NCBI GenBank assembly: GCA_021397845.1
Contig: CM038044.1
Span: 59,061,851-59,125,850, forward strand
Direction of reading: 5' to 3'
Origin: Areca catechu
Taxonomy: Eukaryota > Streptophyta > Magnoliopsida > Arecales > Arecaceae
DNA: 64,000 nt
The position numbers and the translations under genes were made by a program. Shown piece after piece: positions 22,346-31,492 of this stretch. The notes under the pieces were generated by a model that did not search any database, had not been told where the DNA came from, and worked only from the letters and a program-made list of their open reading frames with translations. Positions within the stretch are counted from its first letter, which is position 1; the number at the start of each line of letters is the position of its first letter.

Positions 22346-23800
22346 TGATGGGGAACTAATATGCATGCAATTTTTTTTGTATGTTTTACATGTTGAGTTA
22401 GGTAATTAATTCCCAAATTTCAGATCAAAATTATTTGTAGGGAATTTTGTATGAATTTTTGAAGATCAGCATGCAGATTAGGACCTAGAAAAGTAGCAAA
22501 GAAGGACCGCCAGGGCTGAGAAGCCTCGGTTAGGGCAAGTTCTCCTACAATAAAACTACTGGAGGTAGAGGGGTGTACCTGACAACGTCTGTGAAGATCG
22601 CAGTGAAGGGGTCTCTCGTTCCTCGACGGATGCGACCTGGAAAATCGAGCCAAAGACCCGCGGATACCCGGCTTTCTGCTCGGTGATCCGATTGAGGCTT
22701 GGCTGGAGTCGTTGGATTCGTAGGAACTCAGGGACCTGCAAACGACCTATCAGGGGTTAGAAAGCTCACAAAGGAACAAGAAAATAAAGTAAAAACAGCA
22801 AGGGAAGGCTTCTTTTGGAGTGGGCGTCCAGGGATCTGGAGGGTTTGTTGGCAGCAGGAAGATGATTGCAAACACCGGGAAGAAGAACTCTCACAAACCC
22901 CTTTATGCACACAGCAGGGTATCACACCACTCAATAGAAGAACTCAAGGTTTTCATTCATCAAAAATTCTCCTCATACAAGAGGCTAGGGTCCCTTAAAT
23001 AGACCCTTAACCTTGGGCTCCAAGTAAGGGTACATAAGTCTTTACATAAGAATCCTTTTCCATCTTAAACCCTAGCTAGAAAATAAGGAAATATTAGGTA
23101 GAAAAATCCCTAAAAATTTTCTTGACTTGGTCAAGACTCCAAGGATGCCTAGGGGGGCGTGTTGGGCTTCTAGGAGCAGCAAAAGGCCAGCCCAAAGGGG
23201 CTCGGGTGCATGGGTTTGAGCCTCTGGAAGCTGGGGTGGCCTGGTAGCCAGGTAGCAGGAATATTCCCTGGTATCTTGCTTCTTAGGGGCTTGGGCTTGG
23301 CACCTGGGCTTGATTTCTTTGGGCTAGGATGCAGATGGACCTTTGGAATCATGGATGCCCTTATCTATGAATATACTTTGGCATCTGGAAGGGAATCTGG
23401 GCATCTGGAGGGCATCTGCAAGAAATCAGGGTTTTCTGAATTTTCCTCCTGGGGTCTTCAAATCTTCAAGCTAGGTTGGACTTGGGCTATACTTCCATGT
23501 CTTCAATCTAGTTGGACTTGGTCTTCACTTGTATGATATAGTCTTGAGTCTTCAGTATGCTTGGACAGGACTCAAAAAAATAAAATTAGCTCAACATGAG
23601 CTGACTAGCATTGGACTGAACTAGATCAACATGAGCTGACAAGTACAGAACTGAAATAACAACTCAAAATACTCAAATAATAACTAAAATAGACTCAGAT
23701 GAGCTAAGCCCTTATTACAGATGGACTCATAAATTTTTGATCAATTCATAGATGATTGAAAAGCCTCTATCTTATTCTGGTGCCTCCGGTGTCCCCACCA
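22346..23800 (-). mobile_element. solo gypsy LTR, 1455 bp, TSD ACCCC
   Basis: It begins TGATGGGGAAC, ends GTGTCCCCACCA, and aligns end to end with the 5' LTR of element 1 (4738-6007). It is flanked by perfect 5-bp duplications ACCCC (22341-22345 and 23801-23805). No internal sequence, PBS or partner LTR remains, so it arose by recombination between the two LTRs of a full insertion. It is about 185 bp longer than its relative. The minus-strand TATTTAA box is at 22995-23001. Confidence 0.95.
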
Positions 23801-25336
23801 ACCCCACCTTGATCATGTCTGGCTTGGCAACCATGAAAGACCTCTTCAGCCTATCCCCTGGGTAGATTGATGACCGTCATGGCCTTGATGGGTTAGAAAA
23901 CAAAGATAAAAATGGGAAAAGGGAGAGGTTAGATCATCATTCAAGAAGATTGATAGAAGCAAAAATAGGGTCGACGTCATGTAAGTCCTGAAAGGATTAT
24001 GCCCTATAAGCCAATATTTGTATCTCCCAGACCATTGTAAATTGACAAGTTAATAAAGGCAATATTTTTTCATCATTCGCTGTGTCATTATATGATGAAC
24101 CCCATAGATTAGGGCTATGGTCCTAGGGCTATGATGAGATCATACCAGTGAGATCTAAGGCCTTAAAACCCTAATCTAGAATATTCCTAGTCATTGGAAC
24201 CCTGAGTTGGGGATCAGGGTTTCCGGTTAGACTGGCACATCCTATGTATGCTGAAAAGGGTGACTGCTCTCACAGTCACTTGTGTGGGACACTAATACAA
24301 GGATGTGGGTGCTCATTAGCGAATGAGTTCACTGAATAGATCCAGTTTGAGAACATCTAATGGAGCCTTAGCTGCATGTCAATAGATGTTTCTCATAGTG
24401 GGAGTTGTACAAGTAGTCCTATGACCTGAGACTGCCATAATACCTTATGTACATGAACCCATGCTTTGGATAAATCTCAATCATGACACTAGGTCATGCA
24501 CGAGGTTGATGCTGGGTATGGTGAATTGTATATGAAGGTAATGAGTAGGTCAACAAGGAATTGATCACTCCTAGTAGGAGGAGATTGCATCCAGCCAAAT
24601 TACGTCAGATGATGATTCAGGAAATCTTTGATCAAAGTACAGATATTAGAAATGATTTCTAATATCGAATTAATTGAATCATTAGTGTATGACTGAGCTG
24701 GAAATGAGTATAAGCTGGTTTTGACATGTTTCCATATCCATAGTTATATTCGGGATGCAAGATGATTGAAGGATCGAATTATACGGGAACTTTCCACTGA
24801 AGGGTAGTTTTGGAATTTCACCAGAATTTCCATATCTTCCGGGTAGACATGACACGTTGCTAGACGTCAATCTTGTCTTGTGGGTTGATCAAATTAAATG
24901 ATTTAATTGGATCACTAATTAGGAGGAGTCCTAATTGACTAACTCGAGTTAGCTCGATTTGACCTAAATCGATTAGAATGAGTTCTGATCAAATTAGGTC
25001 AACTTGCACTCGGACCCACTGCTGGCTAGGTATGGAACCCAATGGGTCACACACTTAGGACAGATAATCAAGGATTTAATTTGGAATTAAATCTCGTTTG
25101 CAGATGAACACAATAGCATGTGTTGCAAACCATGGCTTCTACTTGAATCGGATTCGAGTTAGGGTTCCGATTTGGTCTTTTTTAGATCCAAATTCATTCC
25201 GGTTTGAATCTAATTGAAGATTCAAGACATTGGGCTAATAGTAGGCTAGCAATTAGGCTAACCTAAGAGGCTAAACCCCTTTCCCACATCGCCTAAGCCC
25301 CTTCCCCTCTCTTCCCACGCGCGCGCGCAAGGAGAA

Positions 25337-25449
25337 GAGTCCACGCGCGCGTGGACTCTCTCCAAGGGGCGTTTTTGCGTGAGAAAAGAAAAGGGGATCG
25401 GCGTTTTGGCTGAAGGGGCATGGAAGAGAGTCCACCTAGGCGTGGACTC
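25337..25449. repeat. two copies of a 22-bp palindrome in U3
   Basis: 25337-25358 is a perfect 22-bp self-complementary sequence with outer arms GAGTCCAC/GTGGACTC and a GCGCGC centre. 25428-25449 has the same arms around CTAGGC. Both recur in the 3' LTR (32841-32862 and about 32933-32954). They lie about 230-340 bp upstream of the TATA box. Confidence 0.9.
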
Positions 25450-25676
25450 TTCAAAAAATGGGATTACCATGAAAAAAAAAAAAAAAAACACCGAAGGGGC
25501 GCGACTCTTCTCTTCTGCGCGCGCCCTTCTGTGTTTTTCGCGACTCTTTCTTGCGTCTTCCCATCCCAAAGGCTGTGAGATTAATTCAAGGGCCGTGAGA
25601 TGAAGGGAAAGGACGTGAGAAGGGAGAGAGGGGCGTGAGAGGGTGATTACAGATGGGTAGGCGCCTCTCTGTCGCC

Positions 25677-25683
25677 TATTTAA
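25677..25683 (+). promoter_or_regulatory. LTR TATA box of complete copia element
   Basis: TATTTAA in a context identical in the 3' LTR (33178-33184). It is the only good TATA candidate between the palindromes and the transcribed AAGACAAG repeats. Confidence 0.6.
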
Positions 25684-26420
25684 GGAGAAGACTTCACCGT
25701 GAAAAAAAAACAAAAAAAAAAACAATTCCAGATTTTCTACAGCGAAGCCCTGCTTCTATTTTCCCTCTCCCTCTCCAGAAGATTGTTTCCCCCTCCTCTC
25801 TTTCCTCTTTGATTCCTTTACAGAGCCTTGGCTCTGTCGAATCTCAGAACAGAAGGAGAGTCAGAGAGAAACTCTCCGACGGTAAAGGAAGAAGGTGCCT
25901 CTCCTTTCTTTCTTACATTAAGACAATCTTGTCTTAATTTTCTTCTCCCTCCAAGACAAGCCTTGTCTCATTTTAGGACAAGGGCTTATTCTTAAGACAA
26001 GAGTGTCTTAAGGGGCCAAAGTTGCTAGAAGACAAGGAGAAGGGTAAGAGAGAAGGTTTAGTCCCAGTTTGGCTAGAGGAGTCCTAGCCAATAGCCCATA
26101 TATCAAGTTCTTGGGGTAGAACTTGATTGGAAGGAACCCAATTAAGGAGTCAGTGTCTTGATCATCTGCCCGTGTGGATCACCATCGGAGGGCGGACAAG
26201 TGGACGCCTGGTGTGTTCAAGAGGCTACTCAATTTGGAGTTCATTTCTGCATCAGACTGGTAATAGCGATCTGAGGTTAGTATTTAAACAATGTTTAAAT
26301 TTGGACATGCATGTAGTCATAGTTTTTAATTGCTAATAAGGAGATTTGGGATTAGGGTTCGGACCTGGTATCATAAATTTGTGAAATACACGCTTCCGTA
26401 CTGGTTCACGAACCCAACAG

Positions 26421-26432
26421 TGGTATCAGAGC
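26421..26432 (+). promoter_or_regulatory. primer-binding site, tRNA-iMet type
   Basis: TGGTATCAGAGC begins one base after the 5' LTR end (26419). Perfect match to the usual plant iMet PBS. Confidence 0.95.
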
Positions 26433-27587
26433 CTCCTTATTAGGATTAAAACTTATGCAGTTCAATTCATGTTTTATTAAATGATGTAGTATCATGTTAA
26501 AGTTTTTATATTGATGCACAATGCATGTCTTTGATTGAACATGAGTTTGATGATTGCCACCAGTTAGGGTTTTCCACTGAAACCCTAATTGTCTTAGAGA
26601 TATGATTAGCCCTGGAGCCATCATACTGAAATAAGGTTGCCCTGGCATAATGGTGTATCCATTATGTGGTAAATGGTTGTCCTAGTATGATGACACACAT
26701 TTCACATATTTGCTTAGTTTAAAGCATGTATTAATATATGTGATAGCTTTTAATTGAATGTGCTGGCATTGCATAAATCCCTCTTAAAATTATATTAAGT
26801 GGTAGTATAGTTAACCGATAAGCATTATTAGTCATGATGGATAATTAGTCATTTCGGTGTCTAGAAAGGTGGTTCTGGGAAGGTAAAGGGAATCGTGGTT
26901 TTTTAATTGGTTCCGTTGTCTGAACTGGCCAATTTTAAATTGGTGTCTAGGAAAGCAACGGGGGGACCCCCACATCTCTTCCACTAGCCTGGCCGATCTG
27001 ATTGATTTAATTCTTGACTAACATGCTTGGTGTTAAAATACTATTATTGGCCTTCCTTCATGATAGGTCATTATTGTGTTACGATCTATACTAGTTTTGT
27101 TGTGTACACACAGGACCTAATATGGTGACTAACACAATTTTTGGCCTAATACAATTATTTGTTTATGGCATGATTTAATGTAATATTTTGTTGTGTACAC
27201 ACAAGGGTATTACTATTAAAGTCATGACTATATGGCTATGGAGGGTCTTACTTAACTGAAATATTATAGTTTGTTGTGTATACACAAGGCTATTAATATT
27301 TTAGAGGCCGGGATAAGTTGAGAATTGTACGGGTTACAATTGGAGAGAGTTTTCCTACCTATGAACTTATATAAGATTTGTTGTGTACACACAAGGTCTT
27401 TTATAAGGGATTGGGATCTCAACCCCACTAAGAAAAACTAATTAGGGTTTTCTCGATCATCGTATAGAGGGTTATGATGCTCGATAAAATAGTGGGAGAC
27501 ATAATTAAATTAAAGTCCTAATTTAATTATGTATTGTCATTTCATGGTTGTTTGCTTATGTATTGTTCTTTGTTTAAATGTAGATAA
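26433..27587 (+). other. copia untranslated leader (1.15 kb)
   Basis: No coding signal between the PBS and the gag ATG. The distal part (27090-27395) holds four copies of a palindromic element; the rest shows nothing notable. The region should be present in the genomic RNA and is where packaging and dimerisation signals of retroelements normally lie. Confidence 0.7.
27095..27397. repeat. four TTGTTGTGTACACACAAGG palindromic repeats in leader
   Basis: Cores TGTGTACACA lie at 27101-27110, 27192-27201 and 27382-27391, and a longer perfect palindrome TGTGTATACACA at 27275-27286. Each is embedded in TTTGTTG...CAAGG or CAGG. Spacing is 91, 83 and 107 bp, while the sequence between copies is unrelated, so selection or function rather than simple duplication of long units may maintain the cores. 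Confidence 0.9.
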
Positions 27588-29756
27588 ATGGCCTCTTCAC
27601 TCTCACTCCATAGTATTTTAGATGCCAACAAATTGACTGGGCCTAATTATGTTGATTGGCTGAGAAATTTAAAAATAGTACTCAGTCAAGAAAGAATTTC
27701 CTATATTCTTGATACCCCAATTTTGGAACCACCAAGGGAAGATGCCTCGCAAGAGGAGAAGACCATATATAATATGTGGCAAAATGACTCACTTACTGTC
27801 AAGTGTGTTATGCTTGCCTCTATGACTAATGAGTTGCAGAGGCAGCATGATAGCATGGATACTAACTCCATACTGCTCAATTTAAAAGAGCTTTATGGAG
27901 AACACAGTAGAACTGCTAGATATGAAATATCTAAGCAGTTGTTCCGTGCAAGGATGACAGAAGGTACATCAGTACAAGACCATGTATTAAAGATAATTGA
28001 TCTAATCACTCGATTAGGTCAATTAGGTTTTGTAATGGATGGGGAGTTGAATCAAGACTTGATCTTGCAATCACTCCCAAAGTCATTTTCACAGTTTGTT
28101 CTTAATTACCATATGAACAAACTTAATTCTTCCTTGCCTGAGCTGTTGAATATGTTGAAGACAGCAGAGAGCCATGTAAAGAAAAATAAGGCTCAAGTTC
28201 TTCTTGTGGATAAGAAGAAGACAGGCAAAAAGGGTTCCAGTAAGAGGATGAATCCCAAAGGGGGCATTAAGAAGAAGAAAGGAAAGAAGGCCTCCGAACA
28301 GATGACCTGCTTTCATTGTGGCAAGCCGGGTCATTGGAAAAGGAACTGCAAGGTTTACCTTGCAAGTGTGAAGCCTGGTTCATCAGAGGCACCAAAAGGT
28401 ATGAAAGAAGTTCATACTATTTTGTCATTGGATTCTTCCATTTCAAATACTTGGGTGTTGGATACCGCCTGTGGTCATAACATCTGCAAATCATTGCAGG
28501 GACTTCAGGGGCTTAAAGTATTGAAGGAAGGTAACTTTGAGCTCTACGGTGCTGGAGGGGACCCCATCCAAGCAGAAGCTGTAGGGACTTATATTTTGAA
28601 GTTACCTTCAGGGAAGATCTTGGAGCTAAGGAATTGTTACTATATGCCAAAAATCATTAGAAATATCATATCTGTACCCTTGTTACTTAAACAAGGATAT
28701 ACTATGAATGTAATGAGCAGTGGCTGCTCAATTTCTTTATCTAATGAAATTATATGTTATGGCATATTCTGCAATGGTCTATTAACTCTTTCCACTAATG
28801 ACAATATTTTTCATGTTTCTAACAAACGGAAAAGAGATGATGTAAACAATACCTTACTTTGGCATTGTCGACTTGGACATATTAGTGAGACTAGGATTAA
28901 CAAGTTATACAAAGAAAATTTCTTTGATCCTTATGACTATGAGTCATTAGGAACTTGTGAATCATGTCTCATGGGTAAGATGACCAAGACTCCATTTAGT
29001 GGACATGGAGAAAGGACAAAAGAGTTATTAGGACTCATACACACAGATGTATGTGGGCCTATGACAACTCAAGCCTATGGTGGATACTCATACTTCATCA
29101 CATTTACTGATGACTTTTCAAGGTATGGATTTGTGTATCTAATGAAACATAAGTCCGAGGCTTTTGAAAAATTTTTAGAGTATCAAAGTATGGTAGAGAA
29201 ACAGACAGGAAAAAGTATAAAGATCCTCCGATCAGATAGAGGAGGTGAGTACTTATCCACTGAGTTTCTTGATCACCTTAAAGATAAGGGGATCATCTCT
29301 GAATGGACTCCTCCTTACACACCACAATTAAATGGTGTTGCTGAAAGGAGGAATCATACTTTATTGGATATGGTACGGTCCATGATGTGCTTCACGGAGT
29401 TACCTTTTTCTTTTTGGGGATATGCTTTGGAAACAGCAACTTATATCTTGAATAGAGTACCATCTAAAACTGTCTCTAGCACTCCATATGAATTATGGAG
29501 AGGTAAGAAGCCCAATCTTAAGTATATTAAGATATGGGGATGTCCAGCCTATGTAAAAAGAAATTTTGGACATAAACTAGATGCTAGAGCAGACAAATGT
29601 CTATTTATGGGATATCCTAGAGATAGTATAGGATATCTGTTCTACCACCCTACTGAACAAAAGGTTTTGGTCAGTAGGCATGCCACTTTTATGGAAAACG
29701 AATTCATCCTACAAAAGGGCACTGGTAGAAATATCGAACTTAATGAAATTCAATAA
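27588..29756 (+). CDS. copia Gag-protease-integrase polyprotein (722 aa, truncated)
   Basis: The start is the ATG that opens MASSLSLHSILDANKL, a typical gag N-terminus for this group. Domains in order are the gag core; a lysine-rich basic tract (about 209-236); a CX2CX4HX4C zinc knuckle (CFHCGKPGHWKRNC, residues 241-254); the protease loop LDTACGHNIC with Asp292; the integrase HHCC domain from WHCRLGH (about 425) to CESC; and the integrase core with D487, D550 and E586 (spacing 62 and 35, correct for DDE integrases). Protease reads DTA where DTG or DSG is usual, which may impair it. The frame ends at TAA 29754-29756 and remains open past it, so the normal Gag-Pol continued into RT. Confidence 0.95.
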   Translation: MASSLSLHSILDANKLTGPNYVDWLRNLKIVLSQERISYILDTPILEPPREDASQEEKTIYNMWQNDSLTVKCVMLASMTNELQRQHDSMDTNSILLNLKELYGEHSRTARYEISKQLFRARMTEGTSVQDHVLKIIDLITRLGQLGFVMDGELNQDLILQSLPKSFSQFVLNYHMNKLNSSLPELLNMLKTAESHVKKNKAQVLLVDKKKTGKKGSSKRMNPKGGIKKKKGKKASEQMTCFHCGKPGHWKRNCKVYLASVKPGSSEAPKGMKEVHTILSLDSSISNTWVLDTACGHNICKSLQGLQGLKVLKEGNFELYGAGGDPIQAEAVGTYILKLPSGKILELRNCYYMPKIIRNIISVPLLLKQGYTMNVMSSGCSISLSNEIICYGIFCNGLLTLSTNDNIFHVSNKRKRDDVNNTLLWHCRLGHISETRINKLYKENFFDPYDYESLGTCESCLMGKMTKTPFSGHGERTKELLGLIHTDVCGPMTTQAYGGYSYFITFTDDFSRYGFVYLMKHKSEAFEKFLEYQSMVEKQTGKSIKILRSDRGGEYLSTEFLDHLKDKGIISEWTPPYTPQLNGVAERRNHTLLDMVRSMMCFTELPFSFWGYALETATYILNRVPSKTVSSTPYELWRGKKPNLKYIKIWGCPAYVKRNFGHKLDARADKCLFMGYPRDSIGYLFYHPTEQKVLVSRHATFMENEFILQKGTGRNIELNEIQ

Positions 29757-31478
29757 ATAGACACTTCTCAGTCAAGTAACAACATAGTTAATATAGAACC
29801 TGAACACACTCCTATCCGTAGGTCTAATAGGGTGCGACAGGCACCTGAGAGGTATGGGTTCATAATTGAAAATAATGAAGCCCAAATCATTCAAAATGAT
29901 GAGCCTCTAACCTATACGGAAGCAGTCATGAGTAGAGACTCAGACAGATGGCTGGAAGCCATGAGATCCGAGATGGACTCCATGAATGTCAACCAAGTAT
30001 GGTCTTTGGTTGATGCACCAGAGGGTATTAACCCTATTGGGTGTAAATGGGTCTATAAAATGAAGATTGGGGCAGATGGCCAAGTTGAAACTTATAAAGC
30101 CAGATTGATGGCTAAGGATTTCAGACAAAAATAGGGAATAGATTATGATGAAACATTTTCCCCTGTTGGCATGCTAAAATCTATTCGGATTATGCTTGCT
30201 ATAGCAGCATATCATGATTATGAGATCTGGCAAATGGATGTAAAAACTGCATTCCTCAATGGTTTCCTTGAGGAAGAGGTTTATATGTCACAGCCAGAAG
30301 GTTTTGTCTTGGAGACTAAACCTAATCAGGTATGTAGGCTAAAGAAATCCATTTATGGATTAAAGCAAGCATCCAGGAGTTGGAACATCCGATTTGATAA
30401 AACAGTCAAAGAATTTGATTTTTTCAAAAATGAGGATGAACCTTGTGTGTACAAGAAGACTAGTGGGAGTGCCATAGTTTTCTTAGTTCTATATGTTGAT
30501 GATATACTTCTTATTGGGAATGATATCCCAATGTTACAATCAGTCAAAGTGTGGTTATCGAAACAGTTTTCCATGAAAGACTTGGGAGAAGCATCCTATA
30601 TACTGGGTATAAAGATCTATAGAGAAAGATCAAGAAGGATGCTAGGCTTATCCCAGTCTAGGTACATTGACCAGGTGCTAAAGAGATTTAGCATGGAGGA
30701 AAGTAAAAGAGGTTACTTACCTATTGGTCATGGCATATGTTTTTCTAAGAGGATGTCTCCTAAGACACCTGAAGAAAGAAATAGAATGAGTTCTATACCT
30801 TATGCTTCGGCTATAGGGTCGATTATGTATGCTATGTTATGTACCAGGCCTGATGTGGCATATGCCTTGGGTGTAGCCAGTAGATTTCAGGCTGATCCAG
30901 GAGAGGATCACTAGAAGGCTGTGAAAAATATTCTTAAGTACCTGAGAAGGACTAAGGATATTTTTCTTATATACGGAGGGTCTGATCTTAAACTAGAAGC
31001 CTATTCAGACTCTAGTTTTCAATCAGACCCAGATGATAGTAAATCCGTTTCAGGGTATGTCTTTACCTTGAATGGTGGAGCAGTAAGTTGGAAGAGCACT
31101 AAACAGCAGACTGTAGCTGACTCAACTACCGAGGCAGAGTACATAGCTGTCAGTGAAGCCGCCAAGGAAGCTGTCTGGATGAAGAAATTCATCACAGAGT
31201 TGGGAGTAGTTCCTGAGATTGAGAGCCCGGTGCCACTCTATTATGATAACACTGGAGCAGTTGCTCAAGCTAAGGAACCGAGAGCCCATCACAAGTCCAA
31301 GCACATTCTGAGACGCTTCCATCTTGTCCGAGAGATAATCGAGAGACAAGAAGTCTGCATCAATAGAGTGGATACAAAGAACAACATAGCAGACCCGTTC
31401 ACTAAGGCTCTACCACAGCGGGAGTTTGATCGCCACCTCGATTGTATGGGGTTAAAGAATAAGAGCGATTGGCTTTAG
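29757..31478 (+). pseudogene. copia reverse transcriptase and RNase H, three premature stops
   Basis: This is the same frame as the gag-PR-INT ORF, interrupted by TAA 29754-29756, TAG 30132-30134 and TAG 30912-30914, with no frameshift. RT starts around YTEAVMSRDSDRWLEAM, runs through WVYKMKIG, WQMDVKTAFLNGFLEEEVYM, IYGLKQASRSW and catalytic YVDD (30492-30503), and on to GSIMYAMLCTRPDVAYALG. RNase H has AYSDSSFQSDPDDSKS and EAEYIAVSEAAKEAVW, and the frame ends naturally in KNNIADPFTKALPQ... then TAG after DWL. All catalytic residues I can see are intact. Each stop can be explained by one C-to-T or G-to-A change. Confidence 0.93.
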
Positions 31479-31481
31479 TGC

Positions 31482-31491
31482 AAGTGGGAGA
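31482..31491 (+). promoter_or_regulatory. polypurine tract
   Basis: AAGTGGGAGA lies directly before the 3' LTR start (31493). It is the primer for plus-strand DNA synthesis in this superfamily; the same sense-strand GTGGGAG/GTGAGAG phrase precedes the LTR of the minus-strand copia at 59751-59760. Confidence 0.85.
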
Positions 31492-31492
31492 T

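Larger units (their letters stand above)
23989..26419 (+). repeat. 5' LTR of complete copia element (2431 bp)
   Basis: Starts TGAAAGGATTATGCCC and ends GAACCCAACA. Contains a 22-bp CGCG palindrome (25337-25358), a diverged copy (25428-25449), a TATTTAA box (25677-25683), A-tracts, and AAGACAAG-type repeats (25919-26012). The GC-rich, CG-dense stretch at 25310-25600 is unusual for the window. Several short open frames over this segment on both strands repeat in the 3' LTR and are not genes. Confidence 0.95.

Noticed and set aside
25258..25937. Open frames of up to 155 codons on both strands, repeated at 32762-33438
   Set aside because: They lie in the U3/R of the two LTRs of one element, over GC-rich and A-tract sequence; nothing coding is supported.
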